10,215 nt of DNA from Nitrososphaerales archaeon TH526. GTDB lineage: Archaea; Thermoproteota; Nitrososphaeria; Nitrososphaerales; Nitrososphaeraceae. Under the pieces are notes generated by a model. The model did no database searches. It saw only the letters and a program-made list of their open reading frames with translations, and was not told the origin of the DNA. The stretch spans positions 1 through 10,215 of the forward strand of contig JAATVR010000109.1 of NCBI GenBank assembly GCA_014523665.1, written 5' to 3'. The position numbers and the translations under genes are program-made. Shown here one piece after another: positions 6,721 to 10,215 of the stretch; position 1 is the first letter of the stretch, and each line of letters begins with the position of its first letter.

Positions 6721-7112
6721 TGAAAAATAGACAAAATTATCTGAATATCGCAAATATGCATTCCGGGAACCAGAAGCCATACAGATCAAGTTACGATATT
6801 ATCCTTATAAAAGATATTTAGGGATTGTCCAATAAGTTGTTGTTTTCGGAAACAATGACGATCGTCTGGCATTGATGGTGGATGGTTATTTTGGTGGACT
6901 AGGTTATACTTGCATAGTGGAAATAATTGTACTTCTATTACACATTTCATCGGATGAACTGCAAAACATCCATCGATGTAACTATCGGGAAGCCTTGTCT
7001 GTCATGATGATAGTCCAGCGTAACTTAAGGGCATCCCCTCCGCAAGATCTCAATTAATCGGCAGGCATGCAGCTTTATAACGGTTGAAACAAAAATTGGA
7101 GGCAAGAACAGA
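6721..7112. other. 390-bp spacer without a convincing gene
   Basis: A 33-codon frame (6720-6821) starts on TGATG, overlapping the aspartate kinase stop by one base; it has only a weak purine stretch before it and could be chance. A good TATA box, CTTATAAAAG (6803-6812), is followed about 30 bp later by a hairpin TTGTTT-TCGG-AAACAA (6840-6855). A 60-codon frame from ATG 6875 to 7057 has no ribosome site and unremarkable composition. The promoter-hairpin pair may mark a small RNA, but nothing more can be supported. Confidence 0.5.
7073..7080 (+). promoter_or_regulatory. TATA box for the CPBP-family gene
   Basis: CTTTATAA lies 33-40 bp before ATG 7113, predicting transcription start a few bases upstream of the ATG. 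A GGAGG (7098-7102) is also present 10 nt before the ATG. Whether this Shine-Dalgarno sequence is inside the mRNA depends on the exact start site. Confidence 0.5.
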
Positions 7113-7724
7113 ATGCTAGGCTATATCACAAAAGACTTGAATCCAATGCGATGGCTATCCAAATTTCAGCGAACATCGATTCCATATTTGTTGTTAATGT
7201 TCGGCTTTTACCATTCTTTAGGTCTTCTTGTTGCCCTTATTGGTACACTTTTGATACAAACGACAATTCCCGATTATGTTGAACCCAATATTCCTCGATA
7301 TTTTGATTCTGTAGTATTGGCTGGACCTATCGAAGAGTCGTTATTTTTTGGTATACCCTTGTACGGGTTAGCGAATGGAAGTGCTCCTCTAATTGGAGGA
7401 TTGGTTTGGGTTTTTCTCCATCTCATTAACACCGAAGATATGTCCGTTTTGAGCCTCGCATATGTCAATTGGTTATTTGTAATCCCCTCATTTTTTTTTA
7501 GTTTTCGAGTCTGGATTTCTGGTAAGGGTTGGTTTGCAGTGGTATCTCATTCCGTCTGGAATTGCCTTTTTTATCTTGCCGGTTGCTATGCTGGCGAATA
7601 TAAATGCATTCCATACGAAAATCCGAATACATTACTGAGTGGAGCTTTTCTCGCTGCATTGCTTGTCCTAGTAACCTATTGGTTATATCAGAGGAGGAAT
7701 TACCTGCTTGAAAAGAAAATATAG
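7113..7724 (+). CDS. CPBP-family intramembrane protease-like protein
   Basis: A 203-residue multi-pass membrane protein. The CPBP (CAAX protease and bacteriocin-processing, Rce1-type) family uses two Glu and two His/Asn sites inside the membrane to cleave or bind proteins. Here motif 1 is PIEESLFF (Glu74, Glu75), motif 2 is WVFLHLI (His103) and motif 3 is VVSHSVWN (His146, Asn150), in the right order and spacing. The EExxxR arginine is replaced by Phe79. Hydrophobic segments lie at about 24-50, 92-106, 112-130, 140-157 and 175-192. The ATG is preceded by GGAGG at a 10-nt spacing and by a TATA box. The C-terminal end overlaps a possible small ORF by 17 bp. Family membership is likely; the substrate is unknown, and without the arginine it may be a non-catalytic member. 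Confidence 0.78.
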   Translation: MLGYITKDLNPMRWLSKFQRTSIPYLLLMFGFYHSLGLLVALIGTLLIQTTIPDYVEPNIPRYFDSVVLAGPIEESLFFGIPLYGLANGSAPLIGGLVWVFLHLINTEDMSVLSLAYVNWLFVIPSFFFSFRVWISGKGWFAVVSHSVWNCLFYLAGCYAGEYKCIPYENPNTLLSGAFLAALLVLVTYWLYQRRNYLLEKKI

Positions 7725-7845
7725 AACGACATTTTCAGAGCAATTTAGTATCATAAATCTTCAAAATTTGCTTTACACAGGAAATCCTGAACTGGTAATT
7801 GTGGCTAAAGATTCAATGTGTCTGAGCGTTACAGTCAAATATTAG
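7708..7845 (+). CDS. possible 45-residue protein overlapping the CPBP gene end
   Basis: A TTG at 7708 opens 45 codons to TAG 7843-7845, in a different frame from the CPBP gene and overlapping its last 17 bp. GAGGAGG (7691-7697) lies 10 nt before the TTG, the same spacing as the GGAGG before the CPBP gene, so translational coupling is plausible. The protein starts basic (KRKYRTTF) and continues with protein-like sequence (NLLYTGNPELVIVAKDSM). There is no signal peptide and no known family. It ends 29 bp before the tRNA. A frameshifted tail of the CPBP gene or a chance frame are alternatives. Confidence 0.38.
   Translation: MKRKYRTTFSEQFSIINLQNLLYTGNPELVIVAKDSMCLSVTVKY
7837..7843 (+). promoter_or_regulatory. 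TATA-like box for tRNA-Gln
   Basis: AAATATT lies 32-38 bp before the mature 5' end of the tRNA, the distance expected for an archaeal tRNA promoter with a short 5' leader. The match is weak and overlaps the end of the possible small ORF. Confidence 0.35.
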
Positions 7846-7884
7846 TCCTGGTTTATTGATCCACACAGCTCGGAAGCCCGGTCG

Positions 7885-7908
7885 AGCACGTCAGAAACGT
7901 GTGCCGAA
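7885..7908 (+). other. tRNA-Gln intron 1 (24 nt, between positions 10 and 11)
   Basis: CGGT (7879-7882) pairs with GCCG (7903-7906) as a 4-bp central helix. The bulges are CGA (7883-7885) and AAT (7907-7909), and the intron forms a 6-bp hairpin, GCACGT (7886-7891) with ACGTGT (7897-7902), loop CAGAA. Cutting after the second base of each bulge gives conserved G10. Outer-helix pairing is poor, so this is a relaxed motif; ends could move by a base. Confidence 0.72.
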
Positions 7909-7920
7909 TCTAGTGGCCAA

Positions 7921-7937
7921 ACTTAGTTGAGGGCTAG
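7921..7937 (+). other. tRNA-Gln intron 2 (17 nt, D-loop, between positions 21 and 22)
   Basis: GGCC (7915-7918) pairs with GGCT (7932-7935), with one G-U pair, as the central helix. The bulges are AAA (7919-7921) and AGG (7936-7938), and a short CTT/GAG hairpin closes inside. Cutting after the second base of each bulge leaves GGAT to complete a 4-bp D stem with GTCT. Confidence 0.68.
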
Positions 7938-7953
7938 GGATTTCAGGCTCTGG

Positions 7954-7969
7954 ATCTACAAGAAAAGAA
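7954..7969 (+). other. tRNA-Gln intron 3 (16 nt, canonical 37/38)
   Basis: A full bulge-helix-bulge is visible. The outer helix is the anticodon stem. CTCT (7948-7951) faces AAAG (7964-7967) with three pairs and one C-A mismatch. The bulges are GGA (7952-7954) and AAA (7968-7970), and an inner TCT/AGA hairpin has loop ACA. The cuts fall exactly at 37/38, the standard archaeal site. Confidence 0.78.
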
Positions 7970-8012
7970 ACCTGAGGACAGCAGTTCGAATCTGCTCCGG
8001 GCTACTCTTCAT

Positions 8013-9614
8013 TTACTGTTTTCTGGGTCCTGCTTTAATGACTTCCACCGGCATACTGCCAAATTTCTCGAAGTTTTTGACGAAGAGAAAAGCGAGTCTT
8101 TTAGCCGATTCTAGGTACTTTTGTTTGTCAGACCATGTGTTGATAGGATCAAGGATATAATCTGGAACACCAGGGCATGAAACTGGAATCTCCACATTGA
8201 ATATTTCGTGTCGTGTATACGAAACTTTTTCTAAATCGCCATTGACTGCAGCTTTCACCATGGACCTAGTGTGTTGAAGGTTCATCCTGCGTCCAACCCC
8301 ATAAGGTCCTCCTACCCATCCTGTGTTTATCAAATAGACCTTTGAATTATGTTCGCCAATTCTTTTACCAAGCATGTCTGCGTATTCTCTTGGTTTCAAC
8401 ATCATGAAAGGGGCGCCAAAACAATGAGAAAAAGTCTCTTGTGGTTCAGTGATGCCCCTCTCTGTGCCAGCTAACTTACTAGTATAACCGGACATGAAGT
8501 GATACATTGCGTGTTCTTTTGACAATCTTCCAATCGGCGGGAGGACCCCAAACGCATCTGCTGCAAGGAATATGATGACATCTGGATGATTCCCTATACT
8601 TGGTAAAACAGCATTTGGAATAAATTCAATGGGGTAGGCGACCCTCGTGTTTTCTGTTAACGACTCGTCATCAAAATCGGGTTCACGATTTTGGTCAAGG
8701 ATAACGTTCTCCATGACCGAACCAAATCTTATTGCATTCCAAATTTGTGGTTCCATAGATCTCTGTAAGTTTATACATTTTGCGTAGCATCCACCTTCAA
8801 AGTTGAAGATGCCATTTTTTGACCATCCGTGTTCATCGTCTCCAATGAGACGTCTCTCTGGATCAGCCGAAAGTGTCGTTTTTCCTGTGCCTGACAAGCC
8901 AAAGAAAAGAGCGGTCCTTCCATCTCTACCTATATTCGCAGAGCAATGCATAGGAAAAATATCTTTGAGAGGAAGCAGATAATTCATTACTGAAAACATT
9001 GATTTTTTTATTTCTCCTGCGTAGGACGTTGATCCAATTAGCACAAGGCGCTTCGTGAGATTGAGAATGATGAAGGTTTCACTTTTCGTTCCGTCCACTT
9101 CTGGGCAAGCTTGGAAATCAATTATAGAAAGTAATGTAAAAGATGGATTATGGCTTAGAAGTTCTGAAGGGGTTGGACGTATGAAAATCTGCATCGCAAA
9201 GAGATTGTGCCATGCATTATCTGTTATTGTCCTAATAGGGAGCCTGCTCTCTTTCTCTGCTCCAACGTATCCATCGAAGACAAAAGCTTCCTTTCCTTCA
9301 AGGGATCTTTTCATTCTATTGAAAATTTGATCAAACTTGTCAGGAGACATTGGATGATTTATTTTTCCCCAATCAACTGAATCATGTGTCAACCCATCAT
9401 CAACAATATATCGGTCATCAGGTGATCGGCCAGTAAACTTACCTGTTCTGACAGAGAGAGCCCCGGTTGTAGAGAGTTCCCCTTCGTGCCTATGAATGGC
9501 AGCCTCAATTAGTGATGGAGGAGGTAGGTTTCTGTGCAGCCTAGAGAATTTGAAACCTGCATCTTGCATCTGAATAACACATCTAAGATCTGATGCTGTT
9601 AAGCTGTCATTCAT
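8013..9614 (-). CDS. pckA: ATP-dependent phosphoenolpyruvate carboxykinase
   Basis: PckA converts oxaloacetate + ATP to phosphoenolpyruvate + CO2 + ADP (EC 4.1.1.49), the entry to gluconeogenesis, in the cytoplasm. The 533-residue length matches the ATP-type family. Landmarks: TGRSPDDR (61-68), YAGEIKKSMF (198-207) with the metal-binding Lys, PMHCSAN (221-227) with metal-binding His223, the P-loop GLSGTGKTT (239-247), IGDDEHGW (257-264), NTRVAYPI with Arg324, LAADAFGVLPP (350-360), SGYTSKLAGTE (375-385) and TGWVGGPYGVG (431-441). All key residues are present and there is no break. A TATA box, AAATAAATAT, lies 26-35 bp before ATG 9614. The gene is divergent from the J-domain gene and convergent with tRNA-Gln, only 8 bp apart. 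In an autotroph it would feed sugar synthesis from C4 acids. Confidence 0.97.
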   Translation of the reverse strand: MNDSLTASDLRCVIQMQDAGFKFSRLHRNLPPPSLIEAAIHRHEGELSTTGALSVRTGKFTGRSPDDRYIVDDGLTHDSVDWGKINHPMSPDKFDQIFNRMKRSLEGKEAFVFDGYVGAEKESRLPIRTITDNAWHNLFAMQIFIRPTPSELLSHNPSFTLLSIIDFQACPEVDGTKSETFIILNLTKRLVLIGSTSYAGEIKKSMFSVMNYLLPLKDIFPMHCSANIGRDGRTALFFGLSGTGKTTLSADPERRLIGDDEHGWSKNGIFNFEGGCYAKCINLQRSMEPQIWNAIRFGSVMENVILDQNREPDFDDESLTENTRVAYPIEFIPNAVLPSIGNHPDVIIFLAADAFGVLPPIGRLSKEHAMYHFMSGYTSKLAGTERGITEPQETFSHCFGAPFMMLKPREYADMLGKRIGEHNSKVYLINTGWVGGPYGVGRRMNLQHTRSMVKAAVNGDLEKVSYTRHEIFNVEIPVSCPGVPDYILDPINTWSDKQKYLESAKRLAFLFVKNFEKFGSMPVEVIKAGPRKQ

Positions 9615-9639
9615 CGATTCGTTTTATGCGAGTTTTTGC

Positions 9640-9649
9640 ATATTTATTT
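9640..9649 (-). promoter_or_regulatory. TATA box for pckA
   Basis: AAATAAATAT on the minus strand, centred about 30 bp before ATG 9614, predicts an almost leaderless mRNA. No Shine-Dalgarno sequence is seen before the ATG, in agreement. Confidence 0.5.
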
Positions 9650-9763
9650 GATTTCCTCGGATTGACAGGTTAGAATCCGTCAAATACAAAAGAAGAGTGG
9701 AAACGGCACCGTTGAGCTGAAGGTTCTTGGGAGGAGAGTGAGGAGCTGGTCTACACAGAATAA

Positions 9764-9771
9764 TTATTTAT
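9764..9771 (+). promoter_or_regulatory. TATA box for the J-domain gene
   Basis: TTATTTAT is centred 26 bp before GTG 9794, exactly the spacing for a leaderless transcript starting at the GTG. This is part of the evidence for that start. Confidence 0.5.
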
Positions 9772-9793
9772 GGGTCTGCCCGATTAATTAATT

Positions 9794-10215
9794 GTGTCCG
9801 ATTACTATGACGTACTGAACCTGCATCAATCGGCATCCCACGAAGATATTAAACGATCCTTTAGGCAGCTGGCGCTAAAACATCACCCGGACAGGAACAG
9901 AAACTCGGAAGCTTCCAGAAAAAAGTTTATGGAGGTTGTGGAAGCGTACGAAATACTATCGGATGACCAATCAAGGAAAGAGTATGATCGGACTTACAAC
10001 TATGAGGAGTTCCGCGTGAATCGAGAATGGACACCCCCTGCTGATTGGCAGCAGGTCTATAGCTATGAACATCTGAAGAGGGAAAACGATCGATCCCATT
10101 TGGCGGGAGGTATGTGGGATATTAGCGACAGAGCTAGCGGGAGCTTGTGGAAGGCTACATTACTTTTGTTTATGGGCCTATTGGGGTTGGTTGCATTCAT
10201 ATTATGGACTAGATA
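9794..10215 (+). CDS. membrane-anchored J-domain (DnaJ-like) protein, 3' end beyond window
   Basis: Reading from GTG 9794 gives 140 codons that run off the window. Residues 2-66 are a J domain: YYDVLNLHQSAS, helix II basic (KRSFRQLALKH), the HPD tripeptide (31-33), then FMEVVEAYEILSDDQSRKEYD. J domains stimulate the ATPase of Hsp70/DnaK through HPD. A polar linker rich in Trp, Tyr and Glu follows, then a hydrophobic helix at about 119-138 (LWKATLLLFMGLLGLVAFIL) near the window end. There is no Gly/Phe region or zinc-binding centre so far, so it is not canonical DnaJ but a type III, membrane-tethered J protein that could recruit DnaK to the membrane. The start is GTG, since TAA at 9785 closes the frame upstream and a TATA box sits at leaderless distance. 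The C-terminus is not visible. Confidence 0.88.
   Translation, partial: MSDYYDVLNLHQSASHEDIKRSFRQLALKHHPDRNRNSEASRKKFMEVVEAYEILSDDQSRKEYDRTYNYEEFRVNREWTPPADWQQVYSYEHLKRENDRSHLAGGMWDISDRASGSLWKATLLLFMGLLGLVAFILWTR

Larger units (their letters stand above)
7875..8004 (+). tRNA. tRNA-Gln (anticodon CUG) with three predicted introns
   Basis: The two ends form a perfect 7-bp acceptor stem, AGCCCGG (7875-7881) with CCGGGCT (7997-8003), plus discriminator A (8004). The T arm is AGCAG-TTCGAAT-CTGCT (7980-7996) and the anticodon stem is TCAGG (7943-7947) with CCTGA (7971-7975). Removing 7885-7908, 7921-7937 and 7954-7969 leaves 73 nt with D stem GTCT/GGAT, D loop AGTGGCCAA (conserved A14, G15, G18-G19, A21), anticodon loop CTCTGGA (anticodon CTG, 7950-7952) and variable loop GGAC. 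TAGTGGCC in the D arm and the A1-U72 pair are typical of archaeal tRNA-Gln, where A1-U72 lets GatDE amidate Glu-tRNA-Gln. CCA is not encoded. The 3' end is 8 bp from the convergent pckA stop. No standard finder that expects one intron at 37/38 is likely to score it well. Confidence 0.85.

Noticed and set aside
6717..6745. C/D-box sRNA: GTGATGA followed by CTGA
   Set aside because: C and D' boxes match, but no C' and final D box follow at the right distance, and the C box overlaps the aspartate kinase stop.
6872..7057. 61-residue plus-strand frame in the spacer before the CPBP gene
   Set aside because: No ribosome site, start at TTG or ATG 6875 without leaderless spacing, and composition not clearly protein-like; mentioned only as spacer content.
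7927..8160. Plus-strand 77-residue frame across the tRNA and the pckA 3' end
   Set aside because: It is fully explained by the tRNA-Gln exons and by the antisense of pckA; no ribosome site or protein family.
9055..9330. Plus-strand 91-residue frame
   Set aside because: Antisense shadow of pckA.
1..10215. CRISPR array, insertion sequence, or integrated element boundary
   Set aside because: No regularly spaced direct repeats, no transposase or integrase motifs, no terminal inverted repeats; no direct repeat of the tRNA 3' end seen in the window.

Overview
The window looks like a chromosomal piece of an ammonia-oxidising-type archaeon of the Nitrososphaeria (Thaumarchaeota), probably a soil lineage. 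This is inferred, not proven. The supporting signs are: AT-rich TATA boxes about 25-35 bp upstream of several starts, often with little or no leader; a one-finger C2H2 protein; a gluconeogenic ATP-type PEP carboxykinase in an otherwise archaeal gene set; a tRNA gene with bulge-helix-bulge introns; and small, loosely packed genes with long AT-rich spacers and gene remnants.

Layout. 1-80 holds a possible 3' tail of an upstream plus-strand gene. 111-1172 (minus) is purM (AIR synthase), followed by 1258-1950 (minus), a secreted or membrane-anchored protein of unknown function. 1951-2501 has no intact gene but contains what looks like a decayed coding frame (2048-2290). 2502-3101 (minus) is a small HD-domain hydrolase of the SpoT/MESH1 type. 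3251-4003 (minus) is an unknown protein with a probable winged-helix region, preceded at 4070-4282 (minus) by a 70-residue C2H2 zinc-finger protein. 4283-5181 is mostly gene debris on the plus strand, ending in a strong palindrome plus T-tract (5182-5201). 5272-6720 (plus) is aspartate kinase. 6721-7112 has no convincing gene. 7113-7724 (plus) is a CPBP-family membrane protease-like protein, overlapped at its end by a possible 45-residue ORF. 7875-8004 (plus) is a tRNA-Gln(CUG) gene. 8013-9614 (minus) is pckA. 9794-10215 (plus, cut by the window edge) is a membrane-anchored J-domain protein.

The most interesting item is the tRNA gene. Read as a continuous 130 bp it does not fold as a tRNA. 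Removing three short segments of 24, 17 and 16 nt, each flanked by the bulge-helix geometry that archaeal tRNA endonuclease cuts, gives a perfect 73-nt tRNA-Gln with anticodon CUG. Two introns lie in the D arm (10/11 and 21/22) and one at the canonical 37/38 site.

Metabolically, purM (purine synthesis), aspartate kinase (lysine, threonine and methionine precursors) and pckA (gluconeogenesis from oxaloacetate) are core anabolic genes of an autotroph. They are not arranged as an operon: nearly every gene seems to have its own promoter. No mobile element, CRISPR array or defence cassette was seen.
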